A stretch of 64,000 nt of DNA, from contig JADNRX010000254.1 in NCBI GenBank assembly GCA_015501595.1, forward strand, positions 1 through 64,000, read 5' to 3'. Below the pieces are notes generated by a model, which made no database searches, was not told the DNA's origin, and saw only the letters and a list, made by a program, of their open reading frames with translations. The position numbers were made by a program, and so were the translations under genes. Source of the stretch: Hymenopellis radicata (taxonomy: Eukaryota > Basidiomycota > Agaricomycetes > Agaricales > Physalacriaceae). This document shows positions 10,442 to 21,886 of this stretch, one piece after another; within the stretch, counting starts at the first letter, position 1; each line of letters begins with the position of its first letter.

Positions 10442-11414
10442 CTGTTCCTTTTACCAGAAACTTGGGAGCCTCTTGGAGCATTTAATTGTCTCCTCACAGT
10501 GTACTTGAAGTTTTATTGTCTCTACGGTCCCACCGTTTGTCAACACTTTATTGTCGCCGCCAGCCATAGTGCCGCTGATACGTGAGTAGGACTGTGTTAC
10601 TTGATTCCGCGATAAGCCATCGCGAGGAACGAGGGATAGAGCTTATCTTAGGATAAGATAGTGACAGCCATCTAAGGCCGTCGTCGTCGTATCGATACAT
10701 GTACATACAGCACGACTGCAATCCAATACCTTGGGTATTGCCAGTCGCGCGTCCACCATCGTGGAATTCTCCGTCGTTCATTCCTCGTCTCGATTTCTTT
10801 TCTTTTCCTTGCTCTTCGTATTCTACACACTGTTTTCTTCTGCAAGGCAGTCCGGATCTCATCGTCCTCTTTGTCCTGTCGGTTTTCGCTCGGATCGCAG
10901 GACGCGCACGGTTCGGAAAAAAATCCGCCTACGCCGTCGATCAAGAAAGTCCGGATGTATATCTGGGATGTGGTATCGAGCCACAAGGCGAAGGACGCGA
11001 CGGAGAAGAAGAAGATGGAGGATGCGCAGGTGGCTGCAGCGGCTGTTGACGTGGCATGGGACCACGAGTGTATGGCTTGTCTTCTCGAATGCTGAGCTGG
11101 TACTTGTCTGGGACAACTCCACCGCCGTCTATGCCGGGCTCTTCCACTCGCCTTTACATCCTCAACGTCGATCCGCTTGTTAAGCGGTTCGGCGAGGACG
11201 TTCGACCGTCCTATGGCAAAGGCTCTGAAGGCACCCGTAGCCACTTCAGACCTCGTCATATGATGGATGTAGCTGGCATGAAGAGCACATACGCTGCCCG
11301 CCGGATTCAGCATTCGAAGGTCGACGAATGGCTTGCGCGAATTGGATGTTCTGGTCCTCGTTCGTATTCGAATATTGAGCGGATCCTGCGCGGTCCCTCT
11401 CGTTTATCGTCATA
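10442..11414. other. Coding-like but unassigned stretch
   Basis: Overlapping frames on both strands are Arg/Ser-rich. One plus-strand frame (10871-11095) gives a lysine-rich segment with KKVRMYIWDVVSSHKAKDAT and another (11056-11415) gives DEWLARIGCSGPRSYSNIER. Neither strand shows a convincing exon chain or known domain. Confidence 0.4.
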
Positions 11415-11512
11415 ATGCAAACTTTCCTTATGAGCCGCGCTCTCACCGTGACTTGTCGTCAAGCTGTCCTGTCATTTCGACATGACTCTCCCATTGGAAA
11501 AACTGCGACTCT
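11415..11512 (+). pseudogene. Possible orphan first exon with mitochondrial-type N-terminus
   Basis: The ATG at 11415 opens MQTFLMSRALTVTCRQAVLS and continues FRHDSPIGKTATL to a consensus donor GTGAGT at 11513. The Arg-rich, acid-free start resembles a mitochondrial targeting peptide. Beyond the donor lies only minisatellite, so downstream exons were probably lost. Weak evidence. Confidence 0.3.
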
Positions 11513-11629
11513 GTGAGTAATCTCTTTCGTGTTTAAGGATATACAGACTTGTCTTCTTTTCTCTGTCTCTCTCTTTGTTCGGGGATGTTTCTGTGTAGTC
11601 ACTTTTGTTTTTTTCGTCTTCGTCAGGCG

Positions 11630-12570
11630 TTCTCGCGTGAGACGTCTTGTGGCTCCCCTGTGTGGGATGCGTCGTATGGAGCACTCATGCGAGGCGTCTC
11701 CCGAGCACTCCGTAGTGTCTCATCGTCAGGTGTTCTCGCGTGAGACGTCTTGTGGCTCCTCCGTGTGGGATGCCGTCGTATGGAGCGCTCCCGTGTGAGG
11801 TGTCTCCCGAGCACTCCGTTATGTGTGTCTCGTCGTTTGGAGCACTCCCGTGTGAGGCGTCTCCCGAGCACTCCCGTGTGAGGCGTCTCCCGAGCACTCC
11901 CGTGTGAGGCGTCTCCCGAGCCCTCCTGCGTGAGGTGTCTCCCGAGTACTCCGTTATGGGCATCTCACTCTTGTGTGAGGCGTCTCCCGCGCACCGCGTG
12001 GTGGGTATCTCGTTGTCTGGAGCACTCCCGTGTGAGGCGTCTCCCGCGCACCCCATAGTGGGTATCTCGTCATCTGGAGCAGACTTGCGTGAGGCATCTC
12101 TCGTACACCCCGTAGTGGGTATCTCGTCCAGAGAACTCCCGTATGAGGTGTCTCCCGGGCACTTCGATGTGTCTCGTCGTCCGGAGCACTCCCGTGTGAG
12201 GCATCTCCCGAGCCCTCTTGCGTGAGGTGTCTTGTCGTCCGGAGCACTTCGTTGTGGGTGTATCATTGTCCGGAGCACTCCCGTGTGAGGCGTCTCCCGA
12301 ACCCTCATGTGTTAGGTGTCTCGTTGTCCGAAGCTCTCCTGCAAGAGCCGTCTCGTACCATCTCATACTCTTGTCCTTCCCGAGCACTCCTGTGCGATGC
12401 GTCTCGTATCTTCGTTTGTGAGCTATGTGGCTGACGTTGTCTTCAGATGCAGAAAGCACCCATGTTAACTCCTTCGTGGGAGGTAGCTGTCCTGACCACC
12501 TCTGTGTGAAGCGTCTTCTGAGCACTCCCGTGTGAGGTGTATCGTATTCTCGCTCTTCGAGCCGCGTGGC
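11630..12570. repeat. GC-rich minisatellite, about 0.9 kb
   Basis: Dozens of imperfect copies of GTGTGAGGCGTCTCCCGAGC alternate with GTGGGTATCTCGTCGT-type units; the core is about 26 bp and a higher-order unit about 55-60 bp. Long open frames on both strands (Gly/Arg/Thr-rich) come from the repeat. Variation in unit order points to unequal crossover or replication slippage. Confidence 0.9.
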
Positions 12571-12900
12571 TGATGTCATCTTCAGGTGTTGAATGCACCC
12601 AGTCTTCAACACAACACTCGGCATAGTTTACCTATACCAGTGCCTTCGATCTCTTCCGGTTCGTCATCGTAGAGGACGTTTCATATTATCACTGTGTTTA
12701 GTTCTACTACACAGTGATCCTTGTCCCTTTCCCGTTCTCGTCCTTCCTTACAGCCGGATAGTGGCCAAACGACTCTTATCTACACAGACACGACGCGTCG
12801 GCGCTAACCGATGGACAAGTAAAGTATTGGTGTCAGACGACGCGGTCGACGATGGTTCATTACTTCCTGGGGGCGGCGGGCTCGTCATGACTTAAAAAGC

Positions 12901-12981
12901 TGTGTGATCAATCGGAATCGAACCCGAAACCTCACAATGCATAAATCAATGGTGGCTTAACCGTTAAGCCATGTGGTACAG
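12901..12981 (-). other. Pol III promoter-like A and B boxes, tRNA-derived relic
   Basis: On the minus strand TGGCTTAACGGTTAAGCC fits a tRNA D-arm (A box) and GGTTCGATTCC at 12924-12914 is a perfect B box, with a T-run ahead at about 12893. The anticodon stem and 7-bp acceptor stem do not pair and the T-stem lacks a base. It is therefore more likely a SINE head or tRNA pseudogene than a working tRNA. Confidence 0.4.
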
Positions 12982-13099
12982 TAATGCTTATGACAAAAGA
13001 AGTAACAGCGCCATGGAAACCTGGTAAGCAGTGAAGCAGAACTACTAAGACCTAATATATGGCTGTCCTTATGGGACAAAAATAAATCCCACTGCACAA

Positions 13100-13458
13100 T
13101 GACCCGCGCACGTCTACCTCGTCGATGGTGAGAACCTTAAGAACCTTCTGCACCATTGCAATCTCTTCCATCTTTACCTTGTCAGCTAGACTGTTACTGC
13201 CCATTGCAGCCCAAGCTGCGACCGCTTGGCAATGTCAAGGTACTTCTTGACCCACTCCATGTCCTTGAGCGGCAGATCTGTCTGGATGATGCTCATATCA
13301 CGGGTGGGGTTCACGTCGCTCTCTAAATGGGAGACTTCCACATCCTTGAAAGCGCAAACAACTTGGAAGATACCGTCGACGGCGCGGACATGGGACAAGA
13401 ATGCGTTTCCGAGACCACCACCGGTAGACGCGCCCGATGTGAGGTTAGCAATGTCTGT
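13100..13458 (-). pseudogene. OLA1: OLA1/YchF-type ATPase, internal fragment with frameshift
   Basis: After a splice-acceptor-like TAG the frame reads TDIANLTSGASTGGGLGNAF, LSHVRAVDGIFQVVCAFKDV and DLPLKDMEWVKKYLD. This is the conserved core of Obg-like ATPases (DIAGL.KGAS.G.GLGNAFLS..RAVD). After about residue 85 the homology moves to another frame (MGSNSLADKVKMEEIAMVQ, VLKVL), showing a one-base indel near 13205. The P-loop exon upstream and the C-terminal TGS domain are absent, so only about a quarter of the usual 390-odd residues remains. Confidence 0.75.
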
Positions 13459-13960
13459 CTACGCAGGCGAGGAAGGCAGGGATTCGGGAGGCGGGTTTGT
13501 ATGTTTCACGCTACTTCCTAGAAAGGAGACAAGCAAGGATACCTCATGACAGATTGTTTACAAAAGGACGTGGAGTTGACCAAGGGAGTTGTCATGGAGG
13601 GTTTATCAAATAAACTAAATTTTCCAAGGAGCTGATTCCTCGACGATGATCAAACCACCGACGCCACACATAAAGAAGAAAAACGGAGTCAAGGTAGCCT
13701 GGCGGTCACGTCTGAATTAGGCAAGCGTCGGCGCGCTAACCGTAGGTCATGTGACTGGAAACGAGTCGGCCGATCACAAAGTTACTTGAGAATTTGCCCT
13801 TCGGAAGTGAATATTGAATGTTAGATATGATAGCCTGACTATATTTTTGTCCAACAAGGACACCAAAAAAGACTGGACAACAATTACAAGTTCTTAGGTT
13901 CGGTTCAAGCCGCTTCTGCCGTTTCGTGCCGCTTCCCTTTAAGGACGTTTGGAGGCTCCG

Positions 13961-14115
13961 CTCATAAACCATCCGGCTGCATCCACCCTAAAAGGGAACC
14001 CATCTGCAGCCCCTCGGGAATTTCCGAAGACAGCTGTAACTAGTACTTGTGTCACTGGAGTCTGGCTCCCAGACGGGTTCCCTTTTAGGGTGGATGCAGC
14101 CGGATGGTTTATGAG
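13961..14115. repeat. 155-bp hairpin: 46-bp inverted repeats around a 63-bp loop
   Basis: The left arm 13961-14006 begins CTCATAAACCATCCGGCTGC. The right arm 14070-14115 is its reverse complement with one mismatch. The arms include CACCCTAAAAGGGAACCC. It may be a very short foldback or MITE element, or a transcribed hairpin. Confidence 0.9.
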
Positions 14116-14657
14116 AGTTTATGAGAGGATCAATCCGACGGTGACACGTTGCCACTTGCTTGTCCAGACAAGTACTACCATGACGGTGGCGATGACTATT
14201 GCTACACGACGTCCGACACTGAGGACGATGACCACAAACCCGAGGCAGCGATGGCGATGATAAGCAGACCATGACCACGACAATGAGGAGTCGAGGACAA
14301 CCACAACCACGACACGATACACATGACAATGCCAAGGACTAGAACATCTACAGCGACTGCAGCAATGCTCCCGACGCAACCCCTTGACTTAGGACAATGG
14401 CGAGGACTAAAAGATACACAAGGACAAGGATCATCTCGCCGATGATGAGAAGGAATCCTTTTATAACAGGTCAGTTGCCTTACACTTTTGTTTCAAGCCA
14501 TATGCCACACCTCCGCCGGTGTGCGCATATCCGATCTAAACAATAAGCGGATATCTAATTGTAAGTGTAGTCGGGCTGCTGCGTCCAAGAACAATAATCG
14601 ACCTGAGAACAATAATCAAGCTCCATACTTAGGATCCTTGATAGTAAGCGTTCTCCC

Positions 14658-15907
14658 ATGCATTGCTTGTCTCCCTCTAAGCAATCTTCTTCCAGCGCAC
14701 CTGCTGCGCCTTCTACCAGGCGTCGTATGACTTCCTCAAAGCAATCTTCTTCCAGTGCACCGGCTGCGCGCTCCAAACATACTCTTCTAGTTCCACCAAC
14801 GGCTCATCCAAGACCACGACCACGACCACGTCCTTATCCTTCAAAGAAGTGCCTTCCCCTCCGTCCTTCAAAGGAAGAGCGAATCAGCAGACGTCGTACT
14901 CGCCTATACGACAAGACCTTTGCGAACTCCGACCCTTCCACTGAAGATATTGCAAAATACCTTGGATTGCTCGAATTTTCTATGCAGCAGTCACTTTTGG
15001 TGTCCTTTGATCTGTACTCTCGTAAATGGGCAGAAATTCCCTGGTAGCGTGTCTACAAACGATCCATTTTTTTGATTCGCTGACCAGGCATATAGGCCAT
15101 ACATCATGACCGAGGATGGGACCATGGCCCCTCTCCATGGCCACCAGTTTGCGATGGCGATGCCCGTTGTCACCTGCCCCCACATTCTTAACCCTCTTCG
15201 CTCTGTTGAAGAGTGCAGCGGTCAACTTCAAACAAGGAACGGCCTTTCTTATTTCCAATTCAATCATGAGTTACACAGTGACTGTTGTTTCAAAGGTATA
15301 ACTCGTTCTCTGTATTTCTTCATCTCACTCAATGGCTCAAACTCCGAAGTCATTATACCTCCATTGTATGACAACGACATACCTCGACAACCATTCCAGC
15401 CGTTCTTTAGTTCAGCTGTAGCGACGTCGCGGGCGGCATACGGTATGTCTTTTCAGTTGTACTTGCTCAACTGAATCTTACGTCAATCCTAGATTCTCGG
15501 TTTTGTCGCGAGATGGAGGCGTCATACAGTGCGGGTGCTTACGAAAGTACGTATTCTAATTAATATGATACTATGGCGTCTCAATCATATCTTGTCCAGA
15601 GGATTTCCAACATCCTGCACATTCTCATAGGACCCCCTTTCTTTTGCAACCTTGGGATGTGTCGGTCAACGTCGCAGCCCGAGGTAGACTGGACAAGTTC
15701 AATCAGTTAATGGGAACAGATCTTGGCTACTCGCTGATTTATCTCCATTCTACTTCTGGGATAACCTCATCTACGTGGAACCAGGCCATCAGACAGAATG
15801 TAGTTATCTGTGATGTGTGTTTGTGTGCATTCTCCAGCGCCGCCTATGACGACCACATCGGCAATCATGGGTTATGCCACAACTGGTTTCTGTCCTCGTA
15901 TAGGTGA
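14658..15907 (+). CDS. Multi-exon gene for a protein with C2H2-like zinc modules, function unknown
   Basis: Likely exons: 14658-15043, 15096-15295, 15350-15442, 15493-15546, 15600-15907. Phases agree at every junction; the 54-bp intron 15296-15349 is a multiple of three and may be retained. The N-terminus is Ser/Pro/Arg-rich (a Pro-Arg run around residue 55). The middle contains PWPYIMTEDGTMAPLHGHQF and PVVTCPHILNPLRSVEEC. The C-terminus has WNQAIRQNVVICDVCLCAF followed by His-x3-His, a C2H2-like module. A similar module (DVWAILSTSAIQCDNCKLYR, then GAHIAHV) lies at about 16100-16180 in a frame I could not join by a consensus intron. Either there is a frameshift or the gene ends at 15907. Confidence 0.5.
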
Positions 15908-15984
15908 GGTTTGCTCTTTTATGAGAGGTTGAAGATGTCCTGATTAATTCTACAGCAACGCATGAACCATATAAAAAGACGCCA

Positions 15985-16190
15985 GTGATTGAACATGCTC
16001 ATTCAAACTCGGAGGATGTCAATATCTGGACGGATATTGAAGCTCCCTCTTTAGCTGCTTTTCAGGAGTGGAATTCGAAGATTGGAGTTCCGCAAGACGT
16101 TTGGGCCATCCTGTCCACATCGGCCATACAATGTGACAACTGCAAACTGTACCGCTCATATGGAGCACATATCGCTCATGTAATGTACCC
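15985..16190 (+). pseudogene. Possible 3' exon of the zinc-module gene, out of frame
   Basis: The frame encodes NSEDVNIWTDIEAPSLAAF, QEWNSKIGVPQDVWAILS and CDNCKLYRSYGAHIAH, a second Cys-x2-Cys...His-x3-His module parallel to the one at about 15800. The acceptor at 15955 would need a phase-1 donor, but the candidate donor at 15904 is phase 2. This fits a one-base indel. Confidence 0.4.
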
Positions 16191-17599
16191 TTGTATCTCT
16201 ACTAAGATGTGTATAGATTCTTGCATAGACATAACCATCCTTACCGTCCTCATTTGTTTTTTATTCCTTATCACTCTTAAGCTCTTGTTCTGTATCTTAG
16301 TTCTTGTCCGTCAAATTTAAGTCTGCCAAAATATGAAACCTTCTGTACGACGCGTGTCGTAAATTTCGCGTCGAGCGTCTACCTCTATATATCCGATCTA
16401 TGCTCGGGTTCCCGCGCACTACAACCTCACAAATCACCATTTTCGCAAACCGCTCCTTCCGGTCGAGAAAGATTTTAGAAATGGCATGTCTCTTTCTGGC
16501 CTGCTTGTCCTTCTCACTCCTCTCTGACTTCGAGGTAGACTCGGTCGGCCGACATTTACCACCAATATACAGGATTTCGCGACAATCAATGTCAGAATCC
16601 GAGTTCAAGGTGTTAGCACCGTAAAGTCTGATAACAACCGAGACTGAGCATAGTGCCATACTTTACAGTACGGAAACTAACAATCAACCCCTTCCGCGGT
16701 TCCAGCGTTCGTTCTTCTACGGTGTGGAGTACGTTTCCTGTTGAAAACTACTTGACGGCGTTCTAGGATCCAAAAGCCTGTATGGACCACTCGCAGTCGG
16801 CGTGTCCGTCGCCCGCCATTCCGGAATCATCAATCTTTCACGCACGCAGACGACGACGCTCGCAAATCGTGATGTCGCCATTCAAGGTCTGCAAGTCGAA
16901 AAAGAAGTCCAGTGATCCTGTAGACGCGTGCTTCAAAGACGTGTGATTGCCGGAAGTGCGCTGTATGTTCAATCAGCTCGGGTATCGATGTCGCTGCCAA
17001 AGAAAAACTCACGAACTTCAGGGACATTTGAAGCCAATATCTAGCGTCGAATGAACGTCAGAATCACGGGAAAAACACGCCTGAAAACGCACTTTTCCCC
17101 AAAATCCAAGCCTAGTCGGCGAGGCCGTCGATCTACGATGCTTTGAACCCAAGATTTCGTTCTTCATGTTTTGAACTTCAAAATTAGTCGAATTGTCCAT
17201 TGCGAAGGCGCCGACGCGTCGCTGAGTTGAGGAATCAGATTTCAGGATAAATAGCCTCCTCTTGGTCATTGTCGATGTTGCCTTCTTCCCGGGGTGGAGC
17301 TTTGTCCCAACCTCGTTGCTGTTGTTTTCGCCCCACCACTATTACTTGTAACTTGTAACTACTATCAGCGTATGCGACACGAGTCCTCTGTTTGAGGTCT
17401 AACAAAGATGTTAGTTAAGAACATCGACCACTGAACATACCTCAACGTGTACGCTCTCGCAGGAGCAGTGATCTGAAGCGACAGTTAGCAAAGTTTAATC
17501 AACATCTCCACATTCAAAATCTCACCTTTGCACGACGAGGCTGACAGCGAGGCCCTAGTCGGGTACAGCCTTTCTTCCAGCCGTCATCTATCGTCGGCA
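16191..17599. other. No gene recognised
   Basis: Only short frames on both strands (for example 16659-16297 minus and 17269-17018 minus), none with a domain or a consistent exon chain. Confidence 0.5.
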
Positions 17600-19110
17600 G
17601 GGAACTCGGCGGGGGCGTCTCGAGCTCGTCTTCGAAGGAATAGTAGATCTCCTTCTGGTTCTTGGACACGTTGAAGATGGCGGGGCTGCGGGAAACGGAG
17701 TCCTCCGACGCCTCTTACTTCGTCAATGTCAGGGAAAGTCCAACTTCGATGAAACGTTCGAAGTTAAAGCTTAAAGTCTTGGAAGAGACGGTCCTGAATC
17801 TCGATCCAGCGCACGACGGACGCGAACTGGTAGGCGAGGAGCTCGATCATGATGATATGAGCTTCGCATGCTGGTCCTCAGCTGTCCCAATCCTCCCATT
17901 TCTTCGGAGCCTTATCGAGCACAGGAGAAGTCGTCTGGTCGTAGATGATCTGGGTGTACTCCTTGGTGACTTCGATGGGTTTGACAATGCGGTTAGGAAT
18001 AGTCTGGCAAAGAATGAAATAAAATCTTCATTAAATCATTGAAAAGCTTACATGCGAAATGGGATGACACCTGCCCACAGGTAACGCGAGTGGAAAGGTA
18101 CATCAATGGCAGCCAAGGGAATGGTAGCGAAACCGCGCTCGAGACGGATGTATCCTTGAGCTTTTTGCTGCGTGTCGGGCTTCTCGTATGACGACTGGAC
18201 GATTTCACCGAGCGTCTCCTTGACTTCATCTTCGGTGAATTTGGCGGCCAACTATACAACGCGTAAGCCTGTGAGGAATGAAAATCTCTGTACATGTAAA
18301 ACTAACCTCTTTGAGATCGATCTTCTTGATCTTGAGATAGTTTTAAGACGTTGGTCATTTGTCTGCAGCGCAACAAATTCTCCAGCGCAGACGTATTGTT
18401 GTCCCTAAGAGAGAGACGATAAGAGACGAGTTAGATTATGTTGTAGTTGACGATTTGAAACAACAGACCAGTAACATTTGAAATGGCGTCAACGTCCGCA
18501 TTGACCGTAAAAGTCTTGGAGACACGACTGGAGTTCACGGCGCACATCACATATTTTGCGCGGGTCTGGGCGTCACGCTCGACCGCACGCTGCATGGTAA
18601 GACTAATAGAAGACGACGACGTCGAGGGAAACGACTGGGAAGGTATCCACGATCCGCGTACTCGCCAAGGGAGTGACCAGCGAACGTTGGATGTATCCTT
18701 TGCTGCGTAGGTCTTCAAAAGCAGCCTTCTCGGTGACAACAAGGGCGATCTGAGCGAACTGGATAGCATAGAGTAGACCGTCAGGATGGCTGAATGTGTA
18801 CTTTGGAGTGCAGCGGAAGTCGATATCGGTGATTGATCGGTGAAGAGAGGGAGGGTGTTACCCAGGTGTTACCGATGGTGTCGTATGTCATGTCCATGTA
18901 CCGTTGATAAATGGCTTGACCTTTGATACCACCAAAGTGGATGGTTCTTTCCTTGGGATTATCCTTAACGATCTCAATGGCATAGACGGCACTCAAGTAG
19001 CATGGGGTGTTGCAGAGCTCCATACCCATTGAGAGCCCTGCCCGGTGAAGGCATCCAAAACCTTTTTGCCTCGGGCGTTGAAGGTCCACTTTGATGACAC
19101 ATTTCTATGT
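17600..19110 (-). pseudogene. FAS1: Fungal fatty acid synthase, malonyl/palmitoyl transferase region through beta-alpha junction
   Basis: Going leftwards, short in-frame blocks match fungal type I FAS in order: [154 protein letters not shown], then IIMIELLAYQFASVVRWIE and EIYYSFEDE-like sequence near 17640. The blocks change frame at least five times and include stops, so it is non-functional. IELLAYQFASVVRWIE belongs to the start of the alpha part. The two parts are contiguous here, which fits a source gene encoding a fused synthase. The first 1500-odd residues of the usual protein are missing. Confidence 0.8.
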
Positions 19111-20478
19111 GACATTCAGCTCCTCGCCGGGCCCATGAACTAAACGTTATACCTGCAAGAGGTGGTGAGAAACAAGAAAGAGATATATGAAAAAACTGAG
19201 GAGTTAACACGTTCCGGATGGCCTTGAGCCACAACACTCTTGACGTAGCGCCTCGTAGCAGCACTACTCCAGAGACCATGGGTGATCGTAGCTGGAAGAG
19301 ACGCAAGCACGAGAAGTACAGCCCTTGTCGCATGACGCACGGTCCAGTTGAGAACGCTACACAGGAAGGACAAAATCAAGAGCTGCGCCTGGAATTTGGA
19401 CCCTGAAGTCGGACCTGGCGCCCGACTTGTGATCGACCTGGCGCAGCCCGGATTGGTGCAGGCAAGCTCACACGGGTTAACCGACACCCAAGCTCAGCCC
19501 CGGCATTTTCACAAGCGCCGAAAGCTCTAAAAGCAGGGGCAATCAAGCACTGTCCTCCCGATTTAGATCACATTATTTAGAGAAATGGATATATTGCCTC
19601 TACAGTAAAAACACGACTCATGAGACGACGAAAGACAATGAAAGGCAACCATAGACAACAAAGGCCACTGCTCCCGACTAGTCTACCACCGCCGTCGCGT
19701 ACTAAACTTACTATAAGCAAGATAATTAATGAATCGAAAAATGCACTCACAGAAACTGCACGGGCGGCTGCCGTTGACAGTCACACAAATGCGATGAAGG
19801 CAAGTGGTGTCCGCGGTGAACGCATACAGGATTGAGATCCGTTCACTTCGCCATGGCGGATGTCGTATTCAAAACTTGGGGGTCATCGAACTCGAATGAA
19901 AGGTTGTGGTACTGGAAGGGGGCGTCGTGGTACTCGTTACAGTCATTGCACTTGAAGAGGTCATTGTTACGGGGTTCATACTCGAAGGATGTTTGAATGG
20001 AGGTCGCGATATATTCGTGCATCAGAGGAGGTCGACATGCGCCAAATGTTGTACAGGTCGTCCTCAGATGACGAGACTTTAAGAAAAAAAAATTGTCCTC
20101 GTTCATGCTCGCTGGTGCTCGGTTTGTTGTACTTGAATTTGTCGAGCTTGAAGAGACGTCGTCGGTGTGCGCAGGTCATTGTGATAAAAAGGTCATCCTC
20201 GGTTTGTTGAAAGAAAGCTATCATCGTCCTTGGTCCGTCGCGCTTGAAGAGAGGTTATTGTCGTGCGTAAGTTATCCTCGTGGTCGTCGCAGGTAATCGT
20301 GTTCGAGGGAGGTCGTGGTCGTGTTGCGTCTAGAGGGTCGGAAGTTGTCGTCGTGCTCAGTGCGTCGTCGTTCTCGAAGGGATTCGTAGTCGCGCTCGGT
20401 TCATCGAACTGAGGGTTGTCGTGTCCACGCTCGGTGTTCCTGCGCTTGGATCAGCATCCTCGGGGTCTTTGCAGGTCG
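19111..20478. other. No gene recognised; degenerate GTCGTCGTGCTCGA-type repeat at its right end
   Basis: From about 19900 to 20530 many imperfect copies of GTCGTCGTGCTCGA and CTTGAAGAGGTC-like segments recur without a fixed period. Open frames are short. Confidence 0.45.
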
Positions 20479-21886
20479 TCATATTCGGGAGGAGGTTGTC
20501 GTCGTGCTCGAATGGGAGGTTGTTATCGTGCTCTGTAGCATAAAAGCGTGGACCCAGCGTTCCGAAACCCTAAACTTTTCAAGCAGTTCAGGATGCTGAT
20601 TGCGGATCAGAGCAAGAATAGTCGCGCGCCCGACGTTGACAGGTAAGCCGCTGTCACGATAGCCCCGCAAGACCTTGCTGATGTCGTCCACCAGCTCGGG
20701 ATATTTTGCGAGAACACCCTGCACGTCCAGACGCCTTCAACACGTTGCCATTCTCAACATTCTGCAAAACATGATGAGAATCCAGAGGAAATGATGGGTC
20801 CAGGTATGGGTCGATTTGGCAATAGCACCACCTTTTGTGCCGTTACGCGTCTCTCCCCACGCCTTGTTATTCTGGCGGCTAACTGCAGCGATATCGCCCG
20901 CCGCAAGAGCTGAGCTCATTGAGACACCCGAATTTTTGGCCATGACGTCTGTTTCCACTTCCACCACCGCCTCCTTCTCTGCTTTCTTCCGGTCTCGAAA
21001 CCTTTCCGCCCGTACCTTGTTCTGCTCTCGAACCTTGTCCTTCTTCTCCAACTTTCTACGCTTCGCTGCTTCTTCTGCTTTACGGCGCCGCTCAGCGCTG
21101 TCGGTAGCCGACTTTTTAAACCATTCAGCTCGCGTTGCTTGTGTCGACTGCTGCCACCCAGACTGGCCAAGAGTCATCTGCTTCTGGCGCTTTGGTGGGA
21201 GGAATTTGGAAGTGCTGGATGTAGAAGCTACGGATGGAGTCGCACTGGAAGAGCTGGTGTTTGAAGCTTTGGATGGAATTATGGTAGAAGAGGAGACAAT
21301 GGGAGGAGACTCAGGAGAGTCGTCCTCAGAGTCACTGATGATGATGATGGTATCACATTTCTGCTTCTTTGCGGGAGGTCTGGGAGCAGAGAGAACATCA
21401 GAGTGATCGCTGAAAGTGCGCTTCTGGGAGGTAGATGAACGGGGATCGGTGGATGGACTGGGTGAGGAAGGCTTTTTAGGACGGACATGTGCACCTATGA
21501 GCTTCGCCGAGTCAATGAGACGTTCGATCCACACCTCGGTGAAGACAGTACGGTCTGTGTCGCTCATGAGTTTAATAGCACTTTCGAGTGCAGCTATCAA
21601 GTCGGTTGTAAGACGTGTTCCGCCGCTCTGTGAAGCTAATTGTCCGCGAGTTGGGTGTTCGCCAAGTTTCGAATGCACATTCTAGGCGGCGGGAGAGGGC
21701 TGAGAAGACTCCACCATCCTCCACAATCTCTGGGTCCAAGTCGAAGTGGTAATGTGAGTTTTCTGGCTTCTGGGGTAGATACTTCGGTAGGTTTTCGAGC
21801 AGAGATTTGAGTGCGGCAATACGTGACACTAGAGCCTGAGGTGGCCCCAGAGGTTTCTTCAACTTTTCCGGCACTGCAAGAGGCAT
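20479..21886 (-). pseudogene. Transposase-like gene, N-terminal DNA-binding part only
   Basis: Three blocks follow one another on the minus strand. 21886 onward begins MPLAVPEKLKKPLGPPQALV. 21678-20737 is Ser/Pro-rich with an acidic patch, TLGQSGWQQSTQATRAEWFK and a long Lys/Arg/Glu helix (REQNKVRAERFRDRKKAEKE). 20724-20479 has YPELVDDISKVLRGYRDSGL and RNQHPELLEKFRVSERWVHA. This order resembles the N-terminus of pogo/DDE-type fungal transposases, where a helix-turn-helix precedes the catalytic core. The first two blocks are out of frame near 21660, and a TGA separates the last two in the same frame. No DDE core follows; sequence turns into degenerate repeat at 20500. Confidence 0.45.

Noticed and set aside
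10672..11313. 213-codon minus-strand frame
   Set aside because: Arg-rich, no domain, and no splice or start evidence; the opposite strand is equally open.
11685..12308. 207-codon minus-strand frame and several plus frames
   Set aside because: They lie entirely in the minisatellite; the repeat alone keeps frames open and the composition is Gly/Arg/Thr/Ser repeats.
12770..12900. 3' end of an LTR retrotransposon polyprotein with a polypurine tract (GGGGGCGGCGGGCTC)
   Set aside because: No LTR pair, no integrase or RNase H motifs nearby; the resemblance rests on one G-rich run.
12901..12981. A tRNA gene
   Set aside because: A and B boxes fit but anticodon and acceptor stems cannot pair and the T-stem lacks a base.
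20816..21406. 196-codon plus-strand frame
   Set aside because: Antisense to the Lys/Glu-rich helix of the transposase-like gene; no motif.
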